Of a DNA stretch of 7,072 nucleotides, positions 1-4,653 are shown piece by piece. The first letter of the stretch is position 1, and each line of letters begins with the position of its first letter. The DNA lies in assembly GCA_905200315.1 (NCBI GenBank), contig CAJKKA010000083.1, forward strand, positions 1 through 7,072, read 5' to 3'. This DNA comes from an uncultured Clostridium sp. (GTDB taxonomy: Bacteria > Bacillota_A > Clostridia > TANB77 > CAG-508). Position numbers and translations under genes: made by a program. The notes beneath the pieces were generated by a model that was not told where the DNA came from, ran no database searches, and worked only from the letters and a program-made list of their open reading frames with translations.

Positions 1-1
1 A

Positions 2-721
2 CAATGCCTTTTTCCTGCTTTGTCAGGTACAGCGCAAGTCCCCAGTTTTGTGAGCCAAGGAGAAGGAGCAAGTAAGAAAATTGCAGATGCTATAAATTTA
101 ATGAACGAGAGAAATTTAGCAGATATTATAATTGTAGCTAGAGGAGGAGGTTCATTAGAAGATTTATGGCCATTTAATGAAGAAATTGTAGCAAGAGCAA
201 TTTACAACTCAGAATTACCAGTTATATCTGCAGTAGGACATGAAACAGATTTCTCAATTTCAGATTTTGTTGCAGACTTAAGAGCACCAACACCATCTGC
301 AGCGGCAGAACTTGCAGTACCAGATATAGATGAACTAAAAATAAAACTAAGCTCATATAATAATAGATATAAGGTAGCATTAAAAAAACAAGTAGAATAT
401 AAAAGACTAAAATACGAAAAATGTATGACAAGAAGAGTGTTTAAAGAACCGTTACAAAGAATAAATGAAAGTTATTTGCATGTTGATACACAAACAAAAA
501 ATATAGAGAATAAGTTTAAACTAAAAATAATGCAAAAACGTTCCGAATTTCAAAATGTGGTAGAAAAAATAGATGCTTTAAGTCCATTAAAAACACTATC
601 AAGAGGATATTCTATTATGGAGAAAAACGGAAAAATAATAAAAAGTAAAAAAGAATTGAATATCGGAGACGAAGTAAATATAAAATTATATGAAGGAACA
701 ACGAAAGCTAAAATAATTTAA
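2..721 (+). CDS. xseA: Exodeoxyribonuclease VII large subunit, C-terminal part (5' partial)
   Basis: This is the large, catalytic subunit of exonuclease VII, which with XseB degrades single-stranded DNA into oligonucleotides in the cytoplasm. The reading frame is open to the left edge, so the N-terminal OB-fold and the first part of the catalytic domain lie outside the window. Recognisable family features are [13 protein letters not shown] near base 56, the glycine-rich [15 protein letters not shown] block, the [21 protein letters not shown] block, a long lysine-rich coiled-coil middle, and the typical C-terminal [13 protein letters not shown] followed by a short beta-rich tail. The TTG at base 20 is not a believable start, because the family extends well upstream. 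Between PAL (14-22) and QGEGA (56 onward) there are about 11 extra residues where the family normally has a direct PALVQGEGA-like join, so the first 55 bases may be chimeric or carry a small insertion. The stop overlaps the ribosome binding site of the next ORF. Confidence 0.93.
   Translation, partial: QCLFPALSGTAQVPSFVSQGEGASKKIADAINLMNERNLADIIIVARGGGSLEDLWPFNEEIVARAIYNSELPVISAVGHETDFSISDFVADLRAPTPSAAAELAVPDIDELKIKLSSYNNRYKVALKKQVEYKRLKYEKCMTRRVFKEPLQRINESYLHVDTQTKNIENKFKLKIMQKRSEFQNVVEKIDALSPLKTLSRGYSIMEKNGKIIKSKKELNIGDEVNIKLYEGTTKAKII
23..55. other. Anomalous 33-bp segment within the xseA start region
   Basis: These bases are richer in G and C than the gene around them and encode about 11 residues ([11 protein letters not shown]) that interrupt what should be a continuous family motif. 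If they are removed, the flanks read LFPAL followed by QGEGAS, close to the usual YPxLVQGEGA of XseA. The segment could be a small in-frame insertion, or everything left of about base 55 could be an assembly artefact. The minus strand of bases 1-55 also reads without stops ([13 protein letters not shown]), which I cannot assign to a family. Confidence 0.4.
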
Positions 722-734
722 AAGGAGATAATAA

Positions 735-890
735 ATGAGCAAACCAGTAGAAAAAGCAAATTTAATAATAGTTGTTATAACAATATTAATATTAATTGCT
801 ATAGCAGGTGTTTCAGGTTATAAATATTATGAAGAAAATTATAAAAATGATAATGAAAAAAATACAAATACAATTAATACAGTATTATAA
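735..890 (+). CDS. Small single-pass membrane protein, function unknown
   Basis: This 51-residue ORF begins with ATG six to seven bases after a strong AAAGGAGA site that overlaps the xseA stop, so it is almost certainly translated in the same transcript as xseA. The protein has a short polar N-terminus (MSKPVEKAN), one strongly hydrophobic segment at about residues 10-28 (rich in isoleucine, valine, leucine and alanine), then a tyrosine-, asparagine- and lysine-rich tail (GYKYYEENYKNDNEKN). The likely topology is one transmembrane helix with a hydrophilic tail. I do not recognise a family. Its base composition matches the host. An AT-only inverted repeat lies across its stop but is too weak to call a terminator. 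Confidence 0.6.
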   Translation: MSKPVEKANLIIVVITILILIAIAGVSGYKYYEENYKNDNEKNTNTINTVL

Positions 891-931
891 TTTTTTATAA
901 TTAAAATAAACAAACGATTAATGTCAAACAC

Positions 932-959
932 TGTAGGGGTCGGCGTTCTCGACGACCCG
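932..959 (+). repeat. GTAGGGG hairpin repeat, copy 1 (GTCG stem type)
   Basis: A GC-rich palindromic unit stands out from AT-rich DNA. It starts TGTAGGGG, and GGGTCG (937-942) pairs with CGACCC (953-958). Two further C-G pairs lie beyond a G-A mismatch, closing a TTCT loop. The upstream flank AATGTCAAACA resembles that of copies 2 and 5. Its stem is nearly identical to copy 5 at 6000-6027, differing only in the loop. Confidence 0.75.
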
Positions 960-993
960 AAACAAACAATGTTATAAAATTAATGTCAAATGT

Positions 994-1017
994 TGTAGGG
1001 GCACGGAGCTTCGTGCC
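994..1017 (+). repeat. GTAGGGG hairpin repeat, copy 2 (CACG stem type)
   Basis: The unit starts TGTAGGGG, and GGCACG (1000-1005) pairs with CGTGCC (1012-1017) around GAGCTT. It has the same left end and the same upstream AATGTCAAA flank as copy 1, 62 bases away, but a different stem sequence on both arms. It therefore belongs to the same repeat family with the pairing preserved. Confidence 0.72.
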
Positions 1018-1048
1018 TAAAATAACATTTTGAAATTCAACGATTTTA

Positions 1049-1077
1049 TAGACAAATTAAAAATTATATTGTAGAAT
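1049..1077 (+). promoter_or_regulatory. Sigma-A-type promoter of the small toxin-like mRNA
   Basis: A -35 box TAGACA (1049-1054) and a -10 box TAGAAT (1072-1077) are separated by exactly 17 bases, each one mismatch from consensus. Transcription would start near 1084-1087, at the left inverted-repeat arm TATAGGAAATGA. That leaves a leader of roughly 70 nt before the peptide start at 1156. Confidence 0.65.
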
Positions 1078-1109
1078 AACTATTATAGGAAATGATATAA
1101 GAAACAGAT

Positions 1110-1153
1110 GTGGTTTTGCCACCAATTTATACGAATTTTCGTAGGAGAGGTGG
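1110..1153 (+). promoter_or_regulatory. Leader with alternative hairpins around the ribosome binding site
   Basis: In the leader, CCACC (1119-1123) can pair either upstream with GUGG (1110-1113, loop UUUUG) or downstream with GGUGG (1149-1153). The second pairing encloses a small ACGA-UCGU hairpin (1131-1142) and traps the AGGAGAGG ribosome binding site (1143-1150). The two pairings exclude each other, which suggests a structural switch controlling translation of the peptide. This comes from reading base complementarity only; no folding energy was computed. Confidence 0.5.
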
Positions 1154-1155
1154 TG

Positions 1156-1275
1156 ATGTTTATGGTTAAAGTGATACTTATTTTTATATTATCTTTAATG
1201 TTTTCTTTAACATTAAACGTTGCCTTAGCAGCAGTTCTTTATAAGAACTGGGTTGATAAGCAACTACATAAATAA
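1156..1275 (+). CDS. Putative type I toxin: 39-residue hydrophobic peptide
   Basis: The ORF is preceded by a very strong purine-rich site (AGGAGAGGTGGTG) and starts at ATG 1156; ATG 1162 is an alternative giving 37 residues. The peptide has one hydrophobic helix covering about residues 3-28 (VILIFILSLMFSLTLNVALA) and a short charged tail, YKNWVDKQLHK. Size, single helix, basic C-terminus, very strong but maskable ribosome binding site and an overlapping antisense RNA are the hallmarks of type I toxins that insert into the membrane, such as Fst of pAD1, B. subtilis TxpA/BsrG and the C. difficile toxins paired with RCd antitoxins. I do not match it to a named family, so the toxin call is an inference from architecture. 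Other possibilities are a regulatory leader peptide or a small membrane-protein partner. Confidence 0.65.
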   Translation: MFMVKVILIFILSLMFSLTLNVALAAVLYKNWVDKQLHK

Positions 1276-1362
1276 AAAAGACTCACATCTGTAACTTTGA
1301 CGAGTTGATGTGAGTTTTCATATATTCTCGGCAAAACCACGTTTGTGGATTTGTCATTTCCT
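1274..1362 (-). ncRNA. Putative antisense (antitoxin) RNA, about 89 nt
   Basis: A strong minus-strand promoter fires toward the peptide gene, with a predicted start near 1362. The RNA would run through the right inverted-repeat arm, form a CCAC-AAAC-GUGG hairpin (1338-1349 in plus coordinates), and end at the shared hairpin, which on this strand is followed by CTTTTTTA, a good intrinsic terminator. It overlaps the 3' end of the peptide mRNA, including its terminator, as in convergent type I systems. No ORF of note lies in it. Existence is inferred from promoter plus terminator; no expression data are available here. Confidence 0.6.
1280..1318. terminator. Shared bidirectional terminator of the convergent transcripts
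   Basis: ACTCACATC (1281-1289) pairs perfectly with GATGTGAGT (1307-1315). Inside, AACT (1293-1296) pairs with AGTT (1303-1306) around a six-base loop, leaving a three-base bulge on one side. On the plus strand the stem is followed only by TTTTC. On the minus strand it is followed by CTTTTTTA. Termination should therefore be stronger for the antisense RNA, and some peptide mRNA may read through into the right inverted-repeat arm. Confidence 0.8.
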
Positions 1363-1368
1363 ATACTT

Positions 1369-1398
1369 ATTATAGTTTATTTATATGTGAGAAGTCAA
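1369..1398 (-). promoter_or_regulatory. Promoter of the antisense RNA
   Basis: On the minus strand, TTGACT (1393-1398) and a perfect TATAAT (1369-1374) are 18 bases apart. The -10 box is closer to consensus than that of the opposing promoter, fitting an antitoxin RNA made in excess over the toxin mRNA. The predicted start is at the A of AGGAAATGA, near 1362. Confidence 0.68.
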
Positions 1399-1440
1399 GA
1401 AATATTTATAAAATTTATATAAATAATATTGAAAAAACGT

Positions 1441-1468
1441 TGTAGGGGCGGACACCTCTGTCCGCCCG
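1441..1468 (+). repeat. GTAGGGG hairpin repeat, copy 3 (CGGACA stem type)
   Basis: TGTAGGGG is followed by a perfect nine-base-pair stem: GGGCGGACA (1446-1454) pairs with TGTCCGCCC (1459-1467) around a CCTC loop. It sits 26 bases before the xseB start codon, just upstream of the xseB ribosome binding site. The arm sequence differs from the other copies but remains fully paired. Confidence 0.78.
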
Positions 1469-1494
1469 AAAAAATAAAAATAGGAGAAAAGAAA

Positions 1495-1719
1495 ATGAAA
1501 GAAGAAGATATGAATTTTGAAGATGCAATGAAATCATTAGAACAAATTGCAAATGAATTGGAAAATGGAGAGCTTTCATTAGAACAATCTGTAGATAAGT
1601 TTGAAGAGGGAATTAAAATTTCAAAAAAATGTAATGAAATTTTAGAAAAAGCTGAGAAGAAAATCTCTATTTTAATAAAAAATGGAGATGAAATAAAAGA
1701 AGAAAATTTTGAAAATTAA
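1495..1719 (+). CDS. xseB: Exodeoxyribonuclease VII small subunit
   Basis: This is the small non-catalytic subunit of exonuclease VII, several copies of which assemble on XseA. The 74-residue product has the family pattern NFEDAMKSLEQIANELENGE-LSLEQSVDKFEEGI followed by ISKKCNEILEKAEKKI, predicted as an antiparallel helical hairpin, and is normal in length for XseB. I start it at ATG 1495, six bases after AGGAGAA (1482-1488). A longer frame from TTG 1429 would translate the hairpin repeat and add CRGGHLCPPEK, which is not part of the family. The partner xseA lies about 770 bases upstream instead of adjacent, because a small membrane gene, repeats and the toxin-antitoxin-like locus lie between them. 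The DUF212 gene follows nine bases after the stop. Confidence 0.93.
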   Translation: MKEEDMNFEDAMKSLEQIANELENGELSLEQSVDKFEEGIKISKKCNEILEKAEKKISILIKNGDEIKEENFEN

Positions 1720-1728
1720 GGGGAATAT

Positions 1729-2169
1729 ATGAATAACTTACAATTATTTTTTACAAACAAATATATATACATACCATTCTTATTATGGCTTGGAATACAA
1801 GCATTTAAGGTTATTTGGGATTTAGTAGAAACTAAAAAATTTAATTTTAAAAGAATAATGGGAGCAGGTGGAATGCCAAGCTCTCATTCAGCGGTTGTTA
1901 CATCTATAGCAACACTTATAGGAAAAAGCGAGGGAGTGGATTCACCAATATTTGCATTATCTGTTGTTTTTGCAATGGTTGTAATGTACGATGCAGCAGG
2001 AGTTCGCAGAGCAGCTGGAAAGCAAGCTAGTGTTTTAAATAAAATTGTTCAAACTCCAGGTCTTTCTAATATAGAAGTACATGAAAAATTATTGGAAGCA
2101 TTAGGTCACACACCTTTGCAAGTGTTTGTAGGAGCATTAATAGGAATAGTTGCAGGACTAATATTTTAA
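1729..2169 (+). CDS. Divergent PAP2 family membrane protein (DUF212, YuiD-like)
   Basis: The 146-residue protein belongs to the DUF212 family, typified by B. subtilis YuiD and distantly related to PAP2 acid phosphatases; its substrate is not established. Visible features are an N-terminal hydrophobic stretch (about 14-30), the conserved GAGGMPSSHSA motif (about residues 46-56) with the PSSHS signature resembling PAP2 phosphatase motifs, a second membrane segment (about 73-88), the DAAGVRRAAGKQA block (about 89-101), and a C-terminal LGHTPLQVFVGALIGI segment entering a last helix. The length is typical. It starts at ATG 1729 after AAGGGGA, close behind xseB, consistent with one operon. In many clostridia ispA lies between xseB and this gene and dxs follows; neither is present here. 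Confidence 0.9.
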   Translation: MNNLQLFFTNKYIYIPFLLWLGIQAFKVIWDLVETKKFNFKRIMGAGGMPSSHSAVVTSIATLIGKSEGVDSPIFALSVVFAMVVMYDAAGVRRAAGKQASVLNKIVQTPGLSNIEVHEKLLEALGHTPLQVFVGALIGIVAGLIF

Positions 2170-2187
2170 TTATAGGAGGTAATTCCA

Positions 2188-3849
2188 ATGACAGATATAG
2201 AAATAGCAAATAGTATAGAGCCACAAGATATATGTGAACTTGCTAAGAAACTAAAAATAAAAAAAGATTATATAGAAAATTACGGAAAATATAAAGCAAA
2301 AATTTCTAATAAAATATTTAAGGAATTAGAAAAAAATAAAAACGGAAAATTAGTTTTGGTAACAGCTATAAGTCCAACTCCATATGGAGAGGGAAAAACA
2401 ACAATGTCTATTGGAATTGCAGATGGACTAAATAAAATTGGAAAAAATGCAATTTTATCTTTAAGAGAACCATCTTTAGGTCCAGTATTTGGTATGAAAG
2501 GTGGAGCAACAGGAGGAGGTTACTCACAAGTTGTTCCAATGGAAGATATAAACCTACATTTTACAGGAGATATGCATGCAATAACATCAGCAAATAATTT
2601 ACTTTCAAGCTTAATAGATAATCACATATACCAAGGAAATGAATTAGAAATAGAAAAAGTTACTTGGAAAAGATGCTTAGATTTAAATGATAGAAGTTTA
2701 AGAAAAGTTGAAATCGGACTTTCAGAAAAAGAAGAAACAATAAAAAGAGAAGATGAATTTCAAATTACACCAGCTTCAGAAATAATGGCAATTCTTTGTT
2801 TAGCTTCTAATATTGCAGAATTAAAAACTATGCTAGGAAATATTATTATAGGTTACAATAAAGAAAATGATCCAATTTCTGCAAGAGAATTACAAGCAGA
2901 AGGAGCAATGGCAGTTTTATTAAAAGATGCTATAAAACCAAATTTAGTACAAACACTTGAAGGAACACCAGCATTTATACATGGAGGACCATTTGCAAAT
3001 ATTGCACATGGATGTAGCTCAATTATAGCAACAAAAATGGCATTAAAACTTGGAGATTACTGCATAACAGAAGCGGGATTTGGAGCAGATTTAGGAGCGG
3101 AAAAATTCTTGGATATAAAATGCAGAAAAACAGAAATAAAGCCAGACGTAGTTGTTCTAGTTGCAACACTTAAAGCCTTAAAATACCATGGTGGAGTTCA
3201 AAAAGAAGATATATATGAAGAAAATGAACAAGCTATAATAGAAGGAACACATAATTTATTAAAACATATAGATAATCTTAGAAATAAATTTAATGTAAAT
3301 ACAATAGTTGCAATAAATAAAAACGATAAAGATAATTCTAAAGAATTACAATTATTGGAAGATATATTAAACAAAAATAATATAGAATATAGTTTAGTAG
3401 AAAGTTGGAAAAAAGGTGGAGAAGGAGCAATAGATATTGCTAAGAAAATTGATAAACTTTCACAAAATAATAAAAAGCTAAACTATGCTTATGAATTAGA
3501 AGATGATATAAAAACAAAAATTGAAAAGGTATGTAAGAATATTTATGGAGCAAAAGAGATAAAATACACAGAAGAAGCAGAGAAAAACATAGAAAAAATA
3601 GAAGAAATGGGATATGAAGACTTACCAATATGTATAGCAAAAACACAATACTCATTTTCAGATGATGCTAAAAATTTAAAATGTGATGAACCATTTGAAA
3701 TTAATATAAGAAATGTAGAACTAAATGCTGGAGCAGAGTTTGTTGTTGTTCTAGCAGGAAAAATATTAACAATGCCAGGACTTCCAAACAAACCAGCTGC
3801 AAACAATATTAATATAGATGAAAACGAAAATATAATAGGAATTTTTTAA
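2188..3849 (+). CDS. fhs: Formate-tetrahydrofolate ligase
   Basis: This cytoplasmic enzyme joins formate to tetrahydrofolate using ATP, giving 10-formyltetrahydrofolate for purine synthesis, initiator tRNA formylation and, in acetogens, the methyl branch of the Wood-Ljungdahl pathway. The 553-residue product is close to the usual ~556. Key features are the ATP-binding loop TPYGEGKTTMSIG (about residues 64-76), the family signature FGMKGGATGGGYSQV (about 100-114), HFTGDMHAIT shortly after, FIHGGPFANIAHGCSS mid-protein, the TEAGFGADLGAEKF block, VATLKALKYHGG, and a C-terminal MPGLPNKPAANNI. No key block appears missing. It starts at ATG 2188 after AGGAGG (2175-2180), 18 bases downstream of the DUF212 gene, and has the base composition of its neighbours. 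No other Wood-Ljungdahl gene is in the window. Confidence 0.98.
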   Translation: MTDIEIANSIEPQDICELAKKLKIKKDYIENYGKYKAKISNKIFKELEKNKNGKLVLVTAISPTPYGEGKTTMSIGIADGLNKIGKNAILSLREPSLGPVFGMKGGATGGGYSQVVPMEDINLHFTGDMHAITSANNLLSSLIDNHIYQGNELEIEKVTWKRCLDLNDRSLRKVEIGLSEKEETIKREDEFQITPASEIMAILCLASNIAELKTMLGNIIIGYNKENDPISARELQAEGAMAVLLKDAIKPNLVQTLEGTPAFIHGGPFANIAHGCSSIIATKMALKLGDYCITEAGFGADLGAEKFLDIKCRKTEIKPDVVVLVATLKALKYHGGVQKEDIYEENEQAIIEGTHNLLKHIDNLRNKFNVNTIVAINKNDKDNSKELQLLEDILNKNNIEYSLVESWKKGGEGAIDIAKKIDKLSQNNKKLNYAYELEDDIKTKIEKVCKNIYGAKEIKYTEEAEKNIEKIEEMGYEDLPICIAKTQYSFSDDAKNLKCDEPFEINIRNVELNAGAEFVVVLAGKILTMPGLPNKPAANNINIDENENIIGIF

Positions 3850-3859
3850 AAAAATAATA

Positions 3860-3916
3860 AAAAACACCATTTTTGGAAATAATAAAATTAAAATTTATTT
3901 AAGAAGTGGTGTTTTT
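3860..3916 (+). terminator. Terminator-like hairpin after fhs, overlapping the next gene's ribosome binding site
   Basis: AAAAACACCA (3860-3869) pairs with TGGTGTTTTT (3907-3916) across a 37-base AT-rich loop that can form a weaker inner stem. The U-run ends three bases before the hydrolase ATG at 3920, so the 3' arm covers the only plausible ribosome binding region (AAGAAGTGGTG). It may terminate fhs transcripts, mask translation of the hydrolase in read-through mRNA, or both. Confidence 0.6.
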
Positions 3917-3919
3917 ATT

Positions 3920-4612
3920 ATGAAAAAAATAATAAATAAAAAGAATTTATTTGTATTATTAATTTCTTTAATGGGAGTATTTCTAATATACAATATATTT
4001 TTTACAAATAATGAGGTAGAAGCTTTATCTAAATATGGTTCTAGAGGAAGTGAAGTTACACAGATTCAAACAAAACTTAAAAGATGGGGCTATTATAGCG
4101 GAAGTGTAGATGGAATTTATGGTAGTCAAACGGTTACAGCAGTAAAAAAATTTCAAAAGAAAAATGGACTAACAGTAGATGGAATTGCAGGTAAAAAAAC
4201 TTTAGAAGCAATGGGAATATATAGTTCTTCATCTTCAAGTTCATCATCAACTAGTAGTAATTCATCAAATGTAACCTTGCTTGCAAAAGTTATTTACGGA
4301 GAATCAAGGGGAGAGCCATACACTGGGCAAGTTGCAGTTGGGGCAGTTGTAATGAATAGAGTAAAAAGCAGTTCTTTTCCTAATACTATAGCTGGTGTTG
4401 TATATCAAAAAGGTGCATTTGATGCAGTAAGTGATGGTCAAATAAATATGAATCCAGATAGTACTGCCAAAAAAGCAGCACAAGATGCCATAAATGGTTG
4501 GGACCCAAGTTATGGTTCAATATATTATTTTAACCCTGCTACTGCAACTAATAAATGGATATGGTCAAGGCCACACACCGTAACAATAGGAAAACATAGA
4601 TTTTGCAAATAA
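3920..4612 (+). CDS. SleB-like spore cortex/cell wall hydrolase with peptidoglycan-binding domain
   Basis: The exported 230-residue protein is built like the germination enzyme SleB, a lytic transglycosylase acting on spore cortex peptidoglycan. In order: a basic N-terminus and hydrophobic signal (residues 1-27) with a possible cleavage after VEA (35); a PG_binding_1 domain (about 38-99) with GSRGSEVTQIQTKL, VDGIYGSQT and LTVDGIAGKKT; a serine-rich linker (102-116); and a Hydrolase_2 (SleB) domain (about 118-230) with VIYGESRGEPYTGQVAVGAV, where Glu128 is the probable catalytic acid, and the terminal YYFNPATATNKWIWSR and IGKHRF. It is shorter than B. subtilis SleB but complete. No ypeB partner is next to it. 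The weak ribosome binding site lies inside the preceding hairpin. It could serve in vegetative wall turnover rather than germination, so I leave the symbol empty. Confidence 0.92.
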   Translation: MKKIINKKNLFVLLISLMGVFLIYNIFFTNNEVEALSKYGSRGSEVTQIQTKLKRWGYYSGSVDGIYGSQTVTAVKKFQKKNGLTVDGIAGKKTLEAMGIYSSSSSSSSSTSSNSSNVTLLAKVIYGESRGEPYTGQVAVGAVVMNRVKSSSFPNTIAGVVYQKGAFDAVSDGQINMNPDSTAKKAAQDAINGWDPSYGSIYYFNPATATNKWIWSRPHTVTIGKHRFCK

Positions 4613-4644
4613 AAAAATTCGCAATTAAACATTGCGAATTTTTT
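4612..4644. terminator. Bidirectional terminator between the convergent hydrolase and ppaC genes
   Basis: AATTCGCAAT (4616-4625) and ATTGCGAATT (4631-4640) form a perfect stem around a five-base TAAAC loop. The A-run at 4611-4617 and the T-run at 4639-4644 supply U-tracts in both directions. It begins at the hydrolase stop and ends ten bases before the ppaC stop, so it serves both converging genes. Confidence 0.9.
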
Positions 4645-4653
4645 ATATTTGGT

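Larger units (their letters stand above)
1084..1365. repeat. Inverted repeat flanking the toxin-antitoxin-like locus
   Basis: The left arm carries TATAGGAAATGA (1084-1095) and GTGGTTTTGCC (1110-1120). The right arm carries their exact reverse complements, TCATTTCCTATA (1354-1365) and GGCAAAACCAC (1330-1340), with 14 and 13 unmatched bases between the two blocks. The similarity extends outward into both -10 boxes. The two convergent transcripts therefore begin with related sequence. A transcript reading all the way through could pair its 5' and 3' ends. A small MITE-like origin is also possible; I see no convincing target duplication. Confidence 0.75.

Noticed and set aside
20..22. TTG at base 20 as the start of a short xseA
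   Set aside because: The frame is open to the window edge and the family needs roughly 200 more N-terminal residues, so this is an internal codon of a partial gene.
222..431. Minus-strand ORF inside xseA
   Set aside because: It is a shadow of the well-conserved xseA frame, with no ribosome binding site and a low-complexity leucine/valine/tyrosine composition.
885..902. ATTATAA-TTTT-TTATAAT inverted repeat across the end of the small membrane ORF as a terminator
   Set aside because: The stem is all A-T and is expected by chance in this composition; I cannot support termination.
932..1468. CRISPR array from the regularly appearing hairpin repeats
   Set aside because: There are only a few units, with unequal spacing and different stem sequences, and no cas genes.
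1429..1494. Longer xseB starting at TTG 1429 with extra residues including CRGGHLCPPEK
   Set aside because: The extra residues come from translating the GTAGGGG hairpin repeat, and the TTG has no ribosome binding site, while ATG 1495 has AGGAGAA at the right distance and gives a normal-length XseB.
3440..3806. Two overlapping minus-strand ORFs inside the 3' part of fhs
   Set aside because: They lie wholly within a conserved formate-tetrahydrofolate ligase frame, and their compositions are those expected of an antisense reading.
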